DNA of 64,000 bases from Methylicorpusculum oleiharenae (lineage in GTDB: Bacteria; Pseudomonadota; Gammaproteobacteria; Methylococcales; Methylomonadaceae), in contig NZ_WUTY02000001.1 in assembly GCF_009828925.2 (NCBI RefSeq), positions 4,990,492 to 5,054,491 on the forward strand. Reading direction: 5' to 3'. The position numbers and the translations under genes are program-made. The notes under the pieces are model-generated. The model had not been told where the DNA came from, did not search any database, and saw nothing but the letters and a program-made list of their open reading frames with translations. Shown piece after piece: positions 1-9,187 of the stretch; positions within the stretch are counted from its first letter, which is position 1, and every line of letters starts with the position of its first letter.

Positions 1-196
1 GCATTGGAGTATTAAAAATATCAGATTGGCCTTATCTGCTGACCAACCTGCAAAAAGCGCCCATTTTAACCCGCTTCAGCAATTACCGTATAGCTTTGTA
101 GCCACCAGGATTTTGTTTTTGGAAACATCAAAAACCTGTACTGAACAGTTTATACTCTCCACTTATAAAAAAATGATTGCGTCCATGTTTAACCCG

Positions 197-358
197 CAAG
201 TCCCAGTTTGATGCTAAAAAAGGGTAGGAGTAAGCTTTTCGGGGATGTCGGCAACAGGAATGCTGCCGTCAAGCCCCCTGGGATGAGTCTACGGCGTTCC
301 GCGCAAGGCTTACGCAAACCCTCAAAATCACATTATAAGTTCAAACTGGGAATTGCTG
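197..358. repeat. Dispersed inverted-terminus repeat, family A, copy 1
   Basis: An element of about 160 bp whose ends form an inverted repeat: TCCCAGTTTGA at 201-211 and its exact complement at 341-351. The interior (CGGGGATGTCGGCAACAGG, CGCAAGGCTTACGC) matches another copy at 14802-14953. It occupies most of the 429 bp before the first gene. Two short reading frames here (26-211 and 208-399) show no protein resemblance and overlap the repeat, so nothing else is supported upstream of 430. It looks like a MITE-type or palindromic intergenic repeat; it has no coding capacity. Confidence 0.7.
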
Positions 359-429
359 ATGTTCAACTAAAAACACATCAACTGATAAATTTAACGTAAT
401 TGTTATAAAAAACCACTTTAGGATTCCGT

Positions 430-1344
430 GTGCCTTTCTCGAAAAAAGTTTTACCCTTTTCGGCTTTGTTGTTGATCAGCCTGATCTGTCAGGCTGCGAA
501 TGATCAAATTAGTGCATCGCCTGCCGTGGCTGCTGACAAGGTTTCAGGCATAGGCGCTTTAGGCAGAATTGAGCCGCGTTCGCGGGTTATTCGGATATCT
601 CATAATGTCGGCCCCGAGGGATCACAAGTCCTTGATCTGATGTTTAATGAAGGCGAGCAGGTCCCGAAGAATAGCGTATTGGCAGTTTTGGCGGATCGCC
701 CTCAGCGAGAGGCTGAGTATAGAGCAGCACAAGCAACCGGCAGTGAACTCACGGCGAAATTGGCCAGAGAACAGATCAATTTGGCTTTTAACGAAAAAGA
801 ATACCAACGCTATCAGACGCTATCAGAACAAGCCTCCGCCAGCCTTTCTTTAAAAGACGAAAAAAAACGGGATTACGAGCAATCCAAAGTATTGATTAAA
901 CAAATTGAGGCTGAAATCGAACGGAATCAAGCCGACCAGGCAATCGCCAAAGCTATTCTCGGAAATACAGTTATTCGCGCACCGATAGCAGGCACTGTAT
1001 TGAAAATTCATACGCGTCCGGGAGAAAAAATAGATGATGACGGGCTTTTGGAAATGGCGGATTTATCAGACCTGGATGTGGTTGCGGAAGTGTATGAGAG
1101 TGACTTTCCCCGAATTCGCACCGGCCAAAAAGCAACGGTGCAAATCGACGGTTTCTCTATTACTTATGAAGCAGAAGTCAGGGAACTCGGATTCTTGGTC
1201 AAAAAAAATGATTTGAACGATACCGACCCCTTAGCCGACAGAGACAACCGAACCATAGAGGTTAGACTCAGTTTAAACGCCCAAACAGCCAACGACTTGA
1301 AACACCAGATTTACCGGCAAGTCAAAATCCGTTTTCAACCCTAG
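430..1344 (+). CDS. DevB-like periplasmic adaptor (membrane fusion) subunit of an ABC exporter
   Basis: A HlyD/DevB-type membrane fusion protein of 304 aa that would link an inner-membrane ABC exporter to an outer-membrane channel. A signal-like hydrophobic stretch lies at residues 7-24. It is followed by a biotinyl-lipoyl-like half (around 35-90), a coiled-coil hairpin rich in Lys/Glu/Gln (around 95-180), the second lipoyl half with the typical phrase VIRAPIAGTVLKI, and a beta-barrel region. The start is GTG at 430, preceded by an AGGA ribosome-binding site. It lies 6 bp before the permease gene, giving a devB-devC-devA order as in cyanobacterial glycolipid exporters. No TolC gene is adjacent. 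The cargo is unknown. Confidence 0.85.
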   Translation: MPFSKKVLPFSALLLISLICQAANDQISASPAVAADKVSGIGALGRIEPRSRVIRISHNVGPEGSQVLDLMFNEGEQVPKNSVLAVLADRPQREAEYRAAQATGSELTAKLAREQINLAFNEKEYQRYQTLSEQASASLSLKDEKKRDYEQSKVLIKQIEAEIERNQADQAIAKAILGNTVIRAPIAGTVLKIHTRPGEKIDDDGLLEMADLSDLDVVAEVYESDFPRIRTGQKATVQIDGFSITYEAEVRELGFLVKKNDLNDTDPLADRDNRTIEVRLSLNAQTANDLKHQIYRQVKIRFQP

Positions 1345-1350
1345 CTGGCC

Positions 1351-2520
1351 ATGAATCCCTTCAATTACTTTTATTTTCCTGGCCGTCTGGCCTGGAGACA
1401 GCTGGTTTTCGATAAAACAAAACTCTTTGCTGCCATTTGCGGAGTCTTGTTTGCGTGTGTGCTGGTTTTTATGCAACTGGGATTTAAAGATTCGCTCTAC
1501 AACAGCGCCGCGTCAGCGCCATTGAAGATGAATGGAGATTTGTTCCTGATGCATAAACAAACCGAGGCGATGTGGCGACCCACCCGGTTCAACCGCAGTG
1601 AGCTGATGCGAACCCTAGGTCATCCGGATGTTGACAGCGCCTACCCCATGTATTTATCGCTGGCCCAGTTTAAAAATATCGAGACACAAACCAAAAGAAC
1701 ACTGATGGTCTACGGTTACGATCCGGATGCGGATCTGCTGGCTGTTGAGGCCATTATCGAAAAACGCACCGAACTGCGACTTAAAGATACGGCTTTATTT
1801 GACGAATCATCCCGTCCTGAGTTTGGTCCGATGCGAGCTCTTTTGGATGCCGGTAAAAACAGCACCGAAATCAATGACTATAAATTGAACATTATTGGCC
1901 TGTTCCGGCTGGGTGTTTCGTTTGCCGCAGACGGTAATGTGATGACCAGCGATCAAAATTTTCTGCGTATTTTTGCCGACCGCAGGGCTGATCAGATCGA
2001 TATCGGCGTGATCAAAATACGCCCGGGAAGCGATGTCAAAAAAGTACAGGCTGACTTGAAAACACGACTGAATGAATTCGTGAATATTTTTACTTATGAC
2101 GAACTCGTTCAATATGAAAAAAGTTACTGGGAAAACACCGCACCCATTGGTTTTATCTTCGGCTTCGGCACCATTATGGGACTGGTAGTCGGCATGGTGA
2201 TTGTGTATCAAATTCTTTTTACCGATATTACCAATCATCTCAACGAATTTGCGACACTCAAAGCCATGGGTTACAAGCATGGCTATTTTATTAGAGTCGT
2301 TTTTGCTTCCGCCTTTTTTCTGGCCATTCTGGGATTTTTACCCGGCTTCCTGATGTCGCTGGGATTATACCGACTGGCTGAATCACAGACCTTTATGCCG
2401 ATGCCGATGACACCTCATAAAGTATTCACCGTCTTTCTGTTCATACTTTCAATGTGTGCATCGGCCGGTTTACTGGCAATGCGCAAACTTAAAGCGGCAA
2501 GCCCGGCAGATATGTTCTGA
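1351..2520 (+). CDS. DevC-like ABC exporter permease (FtsX/MacB fold)
   Basis: A 389-aa inner-membrane permease with one N-terminal membrane segment (around 25-45), a large periplasmic domain (around 50-265) and three C-terminal membrane segments (around 270-295, 320-345, 360-380). This is the MacB/FtsX/LolC arrangement, and the length and the sequence phrases resemble the DevC family. Its stop overlaps the ATPase start by one base (TGATG), so the two are translationally coupled. It should form the membrane core of the exporter with the flanking DevB- and DevA-like subunits. Substrate cannot be told from sequence; lipids or glycolipids are the precedent for the family. Confidence 0.85.
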   Translation: MNPFNYFYFPGRLAWRQLVFDKTKLFAAICGVLFACVLVFMQLGFKDSLYNSAASAPLKMNGDLFLMHKQTEAMWRPTRFNRSELMRTLGHPDVDSAYPMYLSLAQFKNIETQTKRTLMVYGYDPDADLLAVEAIIEKRTELRLKDTALFDESSRPEFGPMRALLDAGKNSTEINDYKLNIIGLFRLGVSFAADGNVMTSDQNFLRIFADRRADQIDIGVIKIRPGSDVKKVQADLKTRLNEFVNIFTYDELVQYEKSYWENTAPIGFIFGFGTIMGLVVGMVIVYQILFTDITNHLNEFATLKAMGYKHGYFIRVVFASAFFLAILGFLPGFLMSLGLYRLAESQTFMPMPMTPHKVFTVFLFILSMCASAGLLAMRKLKAASPADMF

Positions 2521-3191
2521 TGGACAAAATGATTGAAGTCAGTGACCTCAGCTTCAGTTTTGGCAGTGGTGAACTAAAAAATACGGTACTGAAAGACGTT
2601 GACTTGACGATACATGCCGGTGAAATAGTCATCATGACCGGACCTTCGGGCTCTGGAAAAACGACATTCTTGACCATCATCGGCGCACTCAGGCAGGCTA
2701 CGGAAGGCAATGTCTGCGTCATCGGACAACAACTGGTCAATAGTTCCGAACACGCCAAAGTCAAAATTCGCCAGCAAATCGGCTACATTTTTCAACAACA
2801 TAACCTGCTTAAATCATTAACGGCTATTCAAAATGTGGCAATGGCCCTGGAAATGCACCCGGGGCTGACTGAATCCCAACGCTTACAACGATCGGCCGAT
2901 ATGCTCTGTTCGGTAGGATTGGATGATCGCCTCTATTATAAGCCCGATCAGCTCTCCGGCGGACAGAGACAACGTGTATCAATTGCCAGGGCACTGGTCG
3001 GAAAACCAAAAATCGTACTGGCAGACGAACCCACGGCATCGCTGGATAAACACAGCGGACAGGACGCCGTGGGTGTATTAAAAAAACTCGCTAAAGAGGC
3101 CGGCACGACCATTCTGCTGGTGACACACGACTACCGGATACTGGATATTGCGGACCGGATTGTCGAACTGGAAGACGGCATTATTAAATAA
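2520..3191 (+). CDS. DevA-like ABC exporter ATP-binding subunit
   Basis: A 223-aa ABC ATPase of the LolD/MacB/DevA class. The Walker A is GPSGSGKT (around 41-48), the Q-loop follows in FQQHN, the signature is LSGGQRQR (around 141-148), Walker B is IVLADEPTASLD, and the switch His lies in LLVTHDYR. All catalytic motifs are intact. It starts inside the stop codon of the permease gene and is the last gene of the devBCA-like operon. About 100 bp without a recognisable gene separate it from the GTPase pair downstream. Confidence 0.9.
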   Translation: MDKMIEVSDLSFSFGSGELKNTVLKDVDLTIHAGEIVIMTGPSGSGKTTFLTIIGALRQATEGNVCVIGQQLVNSSEHAKVKIRQQIGYIFQQHNLLKSLTAIQNVAMALEMHPGLTESQRLQRSADMLCSVGLDDRLYYKPDQLSGGQRQRVSIARALVGKPKIVLADEPTASLDKHSGQDAVGVLKKLAKEAGTTILLVTHDYRILDIADRIVELEDGIIK

Positions 3192-3289
3192 TGAGGTCGC
3201 GCACCTGCCACTATCCACAAAAGCTACTGTTTGCTTTTCCAGGCTTAAATCCTTTATGGTAGTGTTTTGGTGCTGAATCAAATACCGTT

Positions 3290-4513
3290 ATGTCAAGCTC
3301 ATCTAATCCCTTTACGAACTGGAAATCCTGGATTGAACAAATTCTAAGGCCTCAACCGCCTGAACACTTGATCCACGAAAAACTGGAAGCCATTCGTTCC
3401 GAACTGCCGCCGCCGGTCATATGGCTGCTAGGCAAAACCCAGAGCGGCAAAAGTTCGCTGATCCGGACGCTGACAGGCTCCACTCAGGCCGAAATCGGCA
3501 ACGGCTTTAGACCCTGTACCCGCACGGCCATGTTGTTTGATTATCCTGACCCGGACACCGCTTTCATTCGCTTTCTGGACACCCGAGGGCTCGCTGAAGC
3601 CGGCTATGATCCCAGCGAGGATATGCATTGGTGCGACCAGCAGGCCCATCTTTTGATCGTTGTGATGAAGGCCATGGATCAGCAACAATCAACGGTCATC
3701 AATACCGTTCGCCGGATTCATAAAACCCACCCCGGCAAACCTGTCATTGTCGTTCAAACGGCTTTGCATGAAGGCTATCCTGATAACGCTTACGAACATG
3801 TGCTCCCCTACCCCTTTGATAACGGTAACATCGACCCGGCTGTGCCGCCTGATTTGCGTTGTTCGCTATTAAAACAGAGGGAGGATTTCAAGGACATCAA
3901 GGCTAGCTTTATCCCGGTTGATTTTACAACGGAAGAAGAAGGCTATGATCCCGCCGATTACGGCATCGACGCTTTATGGCAAAGTATTGAAGACATATTT
4001 CCGTATGGCATTAAAGCCATGTTGGAACAAAACAGTTCTGCAGACGATTTTACCGGCATCCATTGGCATTCGGCCCATCCACACATAATAGGGTATGCTG
4101 TTTCAGCCGGTTTGGCAGCTGCGATTCCTGTTCCTGCAGCGAGTATCACCTCGGTTGTCACCGTGCAGGCTAAAATGTTTCATAGCATTGCTCATGTCTA
4201 CGGTTTGCCGTTAACCCGGCAAAGTCTGAGCGAGATCAGCAGTGCAATAGGAGTCGGCGTTCTGGCCGGGCTGGGTGGGCGGGAACTGATGAAGTTTATT
4301 CCGATTTACGGACAAAGCGTTGGCCTGGGTATATCCGCACTGTATACCGCTGGCGTTACCTATGGCCTTGGAAAAACACTTTGTTATTATTTTGCTCAGT
4401 CAAAACGGGGCGGCAGCGTCAATCCCGAACTCTTGCGTAAAGTGTACCAATCCGAATTTGAGCGAGGACGCCTCATGTTACGTAAACGATTTAAACGAAC
4501 GCCATCATCATGA
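3290..4513 (+). CDS. P-loop GTPase with C-terminal DUF697-like membrane domain
   Basis: A 407-aa protein with a GTPase fold in its first half: G1 GKTQSGKS at residues 48-55 and a G3-type DTRGLAE near 100. The C-terminal half has Ala/Gly-rich hydrophobic segments (around 265-375) resembling the DUF697/YcjF membrane-associating domain. A normal G4 motif (N/TKxD) is not obvious: the expected strand reads VVQTALHEG, so nucleotide specificity is uncertain. The stop overlaps the next gene's start (ATGA at 4510-4513), implying a functional pair. Proteins of this type act at the inner membrane, often in envelope stress, but no specific role can be assigned. Confidence 0.75.
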   Translation: MSSSSNPFTNWKSWIEQILRPQPPEHLIHEKLEAIRSELPPPVIWLLGKTQSGKSSLIRTLTGSTQAEIGNGFRPCTRTAMLFDYPDPDTAFIRFLDTRGLAEAGYDPSEDMHWCDQQAHLLIVVMKAMDQQQSTVINTVRRIHKTHPGKPVIVVQTALHEGYPDNAYEHVLPYPFDNGNIDPAVPPDLRCSLLKQREDFKDIKASFIPVDFTTEEEGYDPADYGIDALWQSIEDIFPYGIKAMLEQNSSADDFTGIHWHSAHPHIIGYAVSAGLAAAIPVPAASITSVVTVQAKMFHSIAHVYGLPLTRQSLSEISSAIGVGVLAGLGGRELMKFIPIYGQSVGLGISALYTAGVTYGLGKTLCYYFAQSKRGGSVNPELLRKVYQSEFERGRLMLRKRFKRTPSS

Positions 4514-6009
4514 AAACCCGGTTGAATTGGCTAAACAAGGTTCTCAACTTATTCCTTGCGCTTCCCTTGCTGTTGCTATCGGGTTTAGGGATTTACGGGT
4601 TATGGCAAACCGGCCACGAGAAGGGCTTTTTGATCGTGTTTGCCGTCTTCTATGCTTTCGTGGGGCTGCTGAAAATTCTTGTTAAAAAGAAAACAATCTC
4701 ATCTCCGGATTATCCATCGGTTACTGCAAATGAAGATTGGCCGCCTGAAACAACAGAAATATGGGAGCGAATCAATGCGTTGGCTGAAACACTGAATCCG
4801 GCCGATTACCCGCTCACTGACAGCCAACGCCTTATGGAACTGGCTAAAAAAGTCACTGGCGAGGTCGCGGGCTATTATTCATCGAATAAAGATAAAACCG
4901 GCCTGGATGTTCCCCTGCGAAACATTCTCTATATCACCGAAAAAGTAAGCCGTGATATGCGCTGTTTACTGGATGATAAAATTCCTTTCAGCCACTTATT
5001 AACCGTCAATAACGGTTTACAAATCTGGAAATGGAAAGCACGCCTGGAAAGTGGTCACATCCTTTTCCGTATGGGCAGCCTGCTTTTTAGCCCTGTTTCA
5101 TCATTGCCCAGAGAACTGAAACAGTTTTTTATTGGTGGTAAAGCCGCAGCTTACCCCATAGGCTCATTCGAACGCTGGTTGCTGCAGACCCTGGTTAAAA
5201 CCATCGCTTACTACGCGATAGAACTTTACGGGGGTCAATCAGTCCCCTTGCGCATCACAGAAACAGAGCAAGAACCCGAACTGATCGCCTCGACTTTAAG
5301 CAAAAAGCCCCTGCGCGTATTGATAGCCGGACAGTTAAAATCCGGCAAATCAAGCCTTGTGAATGCGCTTTCGGCTGAGTTAACGGCTCCGGTCGATGTG
5401 TTACCGCTAACCGGCGCACTCACTCCCTATAAGCTGAATCATGATGAAATCGGTGACCTGCTGATTTTTGACAGTCCCGGTTATGAAAATGAAAATGCCT
5501 GGTATGAACCCAAGCTCGATCAGAATTTGGGCGGCTTTGATTTAATTTTGGTCGTTTGCGCGGCCAATCAGGCAGCAAGAGCAGCCGATGTAAAATTTAT
5601 GAGCGCTCTAAGGACCTGGTTTGATCAGCATTTAAAGCGCCGTTTCCCACCGGTTCTGGCTATTGTGTCGCATATTGATCAACTTCGGCCGACCCGGGAA
5701 TGGGATCCCCCCTACGATATTATCTCGCCGCAAAACGCGAAATCGCAGGCGATCAGGGAAGCATTGGATTACATTTCCAGCACACTGGATATACCGGTAA
5801 ATGACTGTATACCGGTCAGCCTGAAGCAAAAGCATGAATACAATATAGATGCACTATGGTCGGCGCTGATTGAAAAAACACCGGCTATGCTTAGGGCGCA
5901 GCATCTAAGGAGCCTGGCCGAAGGCAAACAACGGGAGAAATGGGCATTGATTCGCAAACAACTGGCACACGCGGGACGCTTTGCAGTCAACCAAATAAAA
6001 AAAAGTTAA
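4510..6009 (+). CDS. Membrane-anchored Era/dynamin-like GTPase
   Basis: A 499-aa protein. Two N-terminal hydrophobic segments (around 8-30 and 38-58) are followed by a helical region and then a GTPase domain from about residue 265. That domain has G1 GQLKSGKSS, G3 DSPGYE and a G4-like VSHIDQL, where His replaces the usual Lys. It is translationally coupled to the preceding GTPase gene by an ATGA overlap, so the two probably form a heteromeric membrane GTPase system. It ends the plus-strand run that starts with devB. The family and substrate are not recognised beyond 'Era-like/dynamin-like GTPase'. Confidence 0.75.
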   Translation: MKTRLNWLNKVLNLFLALPLLLLSGLGIYGLWQTGHEKGFLIVFAVFYAFVGLLKILVKKKTISSPDYPSVTANEDWPPETTEIWERINALAETLNPADYPLTDSQRLMELAKKVTGEVAGYYSSNKDKTGLDVPLRNILYITEKVSRDMRCLLDDKIPFSHLLTVNNGLQIWKWKARLESGHILFRMGSLLFSPVSSLPRELKQFFIGGKAAAYPIGSFERWLLQTLVKTIAYYAIELYGGQSVPLRITETEQEPELIASTLSKKPLRVLIAGQLKSGKSSLVNALSAELTAPVDVLPLTGALTPYKLNHDEIGDLLIFDSPGYENENAWYEPKLDQNLGGFDLILVVCAANQAARAADVKFMSALRTWFDQHLKRRFPPVLAIVSHIDQLRPTREWDPPYDIISPQNAKSQAIREALDYISSTLDIPVNDCIPVSLKQKHEYNIDALWSALIEKTPAMLRAQHLRSLAEGKQREKWALIRKQLAHAGRFAVNQIKKS

Positions 6010-6421
6010 TTCATTCACGAATATTTTCGACACACGCAGGTTGCATTATATTCAAGAAACTTGACCTTTGATTTTGATGTCAGTTGTATTCCTTTTCTTT
6101 ATAGCTAGACTGATTACCTAAAATAATGCACTCCTAACCGTTATCCGGAAAATCCTGTTGAAGCCTACCGTACTACCTTTCATCACACTAAAATATCGCG
6201 CAGTCGTATTGTTTATAGTCTGTGGGTTTTTACTGAAAAACGGCACTGAACAAGCAGCTTTTGCTTCCGAACAATTAATTTATCCGGTCGTCAATCAAAA
6301 TTCACCCCAAAAAATAATCAGCCGCAACGGTATCAGTGCAATCTTCAAAATGCGCTTACGACACTGGCAAGATGGATCCGCCATCACCGTATTCGTTTTA
6401 CAGGATGATGATTTCTTACAT

Positions 6422-7530
6422 AACTGATGTTACGCAGCCCCATCCCAAAAAGCGTATCATTTCAGGATGGATAAAGAAAAAACAGCGCTCTATACAGACT
6501 ACCTGATTTGCAACCAAGGCTTGGCAACGGCGACCAGCCTGTCGGCGATGCTCGACGGTGAAGTGAGTCATGACCAAATAACCCGCCACCTGTCCGCGAG
6601 GCTATACACCTCAAAAGACCTGTGGGTTGATGTCAAACCCACCGTGCGTCAGATCGAGCGGGACGACGGCTGTCTGATCTTCGACGACACCGTCCAGGAG
6701 AAGGCGTTTACTGACGAGAACGAGATGATGTGCTGGCACTATGACCACTGCAAAGGCCGCTCGGTCAAAGGCATCAACCTGTTGAATGCGTTGTACCACA
6801 GCGGGGACGTGTCGATCCCGGTCGCCTTCGAAGTGGTGAAGAAGCCCCATCAGTTTTGCGACATAAAAACCCGCAAGGTCAAGCGGGCGGCGGAGTTCAC
6901 CAAGAACGAACTGATGCGGTCAATGGTCGCCACCTGCGTGGCGAACGCCATCAAGTTCCGCTATGTCCTGACCGACAGCTGGTTTGCGTCGAAAGAGAAC
7001 TTCGAGTTCATCCTCAAGAAAGGCAAACACTTCATCAGCGCCTTGAAGGACAACCGCTTGGTGGCGTTGACCGAAACAGACAAGAACGAAGGGCGCTTTG
7101 TGCGGATCAGTCAGCTGGAATTGACGGATCAACAGGCGGTGCGCGGCTGGATGAAGGGCTTCCCCCAGGAAGTGCTGTTCGTCCGGCGGGTCTTTACAAA
7201 CAAAGACGGCAGCACCGGTTTGTTGAATCTGGTGTGCAGCGATTTGGCGTGCGACGGCGGACAAGCCTCAACCCTCTATGAAAAACGGTGGAAGGTCGAG
7301 GAGTTCCATAAATCATTAAAATCCAATGCGGGGCTGGCAAAGTCGCCTACCCGCACCGTCACCACCCAAAACAACCACATATTCATGACCATCTATGCCG
7401 TGTTCAAGCTGGAATGTTTGAAGATCAAACATAAAACCAACCATTTCGCCATGCGGGCTAAACTTTTCATAAAAGCTAACCAGATAGCTTATGCAGAGTT
7501 GCAGAAATTACGGGCTGCGTAACATCAGTT
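6422..7530 (+). mobile_element. Insertion sequence of the IS4 superfamily, 1109 bp, complete
   Basis: Perfect 19-bp terminal inverted repeats, AACTGATGTTACGCAGCCC at 6422-6440 and its complement at 7512-7530. They are bounded by a 4-bp target duplication ACAT (6418-6421 and 7531-7534). One transposase fills the element. The undamaged repeats and duplication suggest a recent insertion. The element is visibly more GC-rich than its neighbours, fitting transfer from another genome. The 4-bp duplication is compatible with the IS701-type branch, but the exact family needs a database match. Confidence 0.9.
6467..7522 (+). CDS. IS4-superfamily transposase
   Basis: A 351-aa DDE transposase that cuts and joins the element ends. 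The first Asp is in IFDDT (D73/D74), the second in LTDSWF (D170), and the Glu is E278 within YEKRWKVEEFHKSLK. That last stretch matches the IS4 signature Y-(2)-R-(3)-E-(6)-K exactly. The reading frame is intact and ends 8 bp before the right end of the element. The ATG follows a CAGG sequence that may serve as a ribosome-binding site. A second long frame inside it (6856-7281) is an artefact of high-GC coding DNA. Confidence 0.9.
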   Translation: MDKEKTALYTDYLICNQGLATATSLSAMLDGEVSHDQITRHLSARLYTSKDLWVDVKPTVRQIERDDGCLIFDDTVQEKAFTDENEMMCWHYDHCKGRSVKGINLLNALYHSGDVSIPVAFEVVKKPHQFCDIKTRKVKRAAEFTKNELMRSMVATCVANAIKFRYVLTDSWFASKENFEFILKKGKHFISALKDNRLVALTETDKNEGRFVRISQLELTDQQAVRGWMKGFPQEVLFVRRVFTNKDGSTGLLNLVCSDLACDGGQASTLYEKRWKVEEFHKSLKSNAGLAKSPTRTVTTQNNHIFMTIYAVFKLECLKIKHKTNHFAMRAKLFIKANQIAYAELQKLRAA

Positions 7531-7754
7531 ACATAAGCTTTTTTGCAAACAGGTTTTAAATGTTTTTCCGCATCAAATGAGGCGTGGCTGGAACAAACTG
7601 GTGTTTAGCGGAACAGGGCAAGCACCCGTGCTGGTTAAAGACAAACAGGAAATGATCGATCGACTTAATAGCACTCCGGGTGGAGTCGGCTATTTAGTCG
7701 AAGACGACATCAGCGACTCGATCAGTATTTTGCAAATTCAGTAAGGACTTAACC

Positions 7755-8948
7755 ATGCGCCATACAAAACTTATAAAAATCGGTTTAGCCTTCACTCTCA
7801 TCCAGGGTTGCTTGTATTCTGCAATGTTATCTGCTGCCCCCGAATGGTTGCCCAAGTCCGTTCAAATACACGGCTTTGCATCCCAAGGTTTAATTACCAC
7901 AACGGATAATAATTTTTTTGGCAAAACGGACGATTCAGTTTCGTTTGATTTCAGAGAAATCGGCCTTAACAGTTCATGGAACGCATTGACCGATCTTCAA
8001 CTCGCCATGCAAATCGTTTGGCGCGATGCCGGTAAAACCGACGATGACGGCGTAAGAATTGACTACGGCTTAGCCAGTTACAATCTTTATTCCTCGGAAT
8101 CGTCTGTGCTTACAGTCAGGGGCGGACGAGTGCCCACCCCACTGGGTTTTTATAACGATACCCGTGATGTCGCCACAACAAGACCCAGCATTTTGCTGCC
8201 TCAATCGATTTATTTTGATGTGAACCGAAATCTTGCGTTATCGGCAGATGGCGGCTATTTATACGGCGAACATCAAACCGATTACGGTGATATTTCGGCT
8301 CATTTTGGCTTGATCGTTCCACGTATGGATGATCCGGATTTTAAGAATGTCATTGTTGGGAGTTCTCCAGGAAACATGGAGGGTGACGTATCCTGGGTGA
8401 GCAGACTCGGTTATGAATGGCAGGGTGGACGCGTCAGATTGGCGGCCACTTATGCCGATTTTAACGGCGATTACAAACCCGATGCCGGCGCTTTTCTGGA
8501 TCCGGGCTCATGGCGATTCAATCCTTTAATCTTGTCTGCTCAATATAATGGCGAAAACTGGTCTTTAACCGCCGAATATGCGCTTCGACGGGCCAAATTG
8601 AAGAACTTCGGTTTTCCAATGATTGAATTTACCGGACAAAGCTTTTATTTCCAGGGTACCTACGAACTGACCGAATCAATTGAAGGTATTGTCCGGTACG
8701 ATGAACTTGTTTGGGATCTGGATGATAAAAAAGGCGACGATTTTGCCGATCTGACCGGAAAACCAGGACACTCAAGGTTTGCTCAGGATTGGACTGTAGG
8801 CTTACGCTACAAGATATTGCCGTCTTTGATGTTGAGCGGCGAATACCATTATATCAATGGCACCGGCTGGCTATCAGAATTGGAAAATAAAAATGGAACC
8901 ACTCAACATTGGAATATGATGATCTTCATGTTGTCCTACAGCTTTTAA
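7755..8948 (+). CDS. Outer-membrane porin-like beta-barrel protein
   Basis: A 397-aa exported protein. The N-terminus is a signal peptide (around 1-27, ending near SAAPEW). The body consists of alternating polar/aromatic strands typical of a 16-stranded-type barrel, and the chain ends in an aromatic residue (MLSYSF), the outer-membrane assembly signal. It begins 10 bp after the stop of the interrupted binding-protein gene, so the two were an operon; the IS upstream may now affect its expression. Binding protein plus porin plus GGDEF-EAL protein is a recurring gene arrangement in aquatic gammaproteobacteria. The permeated solute is unknown. Confidence 0.75.
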   Translation: MRHTKLIKIGLAFTLIQGCLYSAMLSAAPEWLPKSVQIHGFASQGLITTTDNNFFGKTDDSVSFDFREIGLNSSWNALTDLQLAMQIVWRDAGKTDDDGVRIDYGLASYNLYSSESSVLTVRGGRVPTPLGFYNDTRDVATTRPSILLPQSIYFDVNRNLALSADGGYLYGEHQTDYGDISAHFGLIVPRMDDPDFKNVIVGSSPGNMEGDVSWVSRLGYEWQGGRVRLAATYADFNGDYKPDAGAFLDPGSWRFNPLILSAQYNGENWSLTAEYALRRAKLKNFGFPMIEFTGQSFYFQGTYELTESIEGIVRYDELVWDLDDKKGDDFADLTGKPGHSRFAQDWTVGLRYKILPSLMLSGEYHYINGTGWLSELENKNGTTQHWNMMIFMLSYSF

Positions 8949-8996
8949 CACATAAGACAACCTGATTAGCAAGATGTTTCAGCTAAATCCCTAAGC

Positions 8997-9125
8997 GCCC
9001 GTCATGCCCGTCGGGAAACGGGCATCCAGTGCCATGGATGGTAGCTTCGAGCTATCCATGTAGTCCGGATTTCGGCAATCCCCCGGCATTCCCTGACCGG
9101 GGCAGGCTCTGCCGAAATGATGCGG
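8997..9125. repeat. Intergenic repeat related to family C core (GTCAT...CCGGAA type)
   Basis: The stretch has two nested inverted repeats: ATGCCCGTCGGGAAACGGGCAT near its start and CATGGATGG...CCATCCATG-type arms in its centre, then CCGGCATTCC...CCGG. It shares the GTCAT...CATCCAG and CCATGGATG phrases with copies at 40800-40905 and 48320-48410, but lacks their outer ends. It lies between the convergent porin and GGDEF-EAL genes and could act as a bidirectional transcription barrier. No gene is seen in it. Confidence 0.5.
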
Positions 9126-9187
9126 TCGACTAGGGAAAAAAAGTTAGAGCTGAATTATCTTTATAATCAGTTAAGACAATGACGCTT

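Larger units (their letters stand above)
6158..7744 (+). pseudogene. PstS-like small periplasmic binding protein, interrupted by an insertion sequence
   Basis: The gene is split into 6158-6421 and 7535-7744. Removing the 1109-bp IS and one copy of the 4-bp duplication restores one open frame of 157 codons: the 5' part ends in ...LH and the 3' part continues KLFCKQ...GWNKLVFSG and ends ILQIQ. A hydrophobic signal segment lies around residues 14-30, so the product was exported. The C-terminal part (TPGGVGYL motif) is typical of short phosphate-binding-like (PstS-type) proteins encoded next to porins and GGDEF proteins. The start is TTG at 6158 and is uncertain. The 5' fragment as it stands would make an 89-aa truncated product. 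Confidence 0.8.

Noticed and set aside
26-399. Two short plus-strand reading frames (61 and 63 codons)
   Set aside because: They overlap repeat family A and show no resemblance to proteins and no ribosome-binding site.
6856-7281. A 141-codon frame inside the transposase gene
   Set aside because: It is a shadow frame of GC-rich coding DNA; the transposase frame carries all catalytic motifs.
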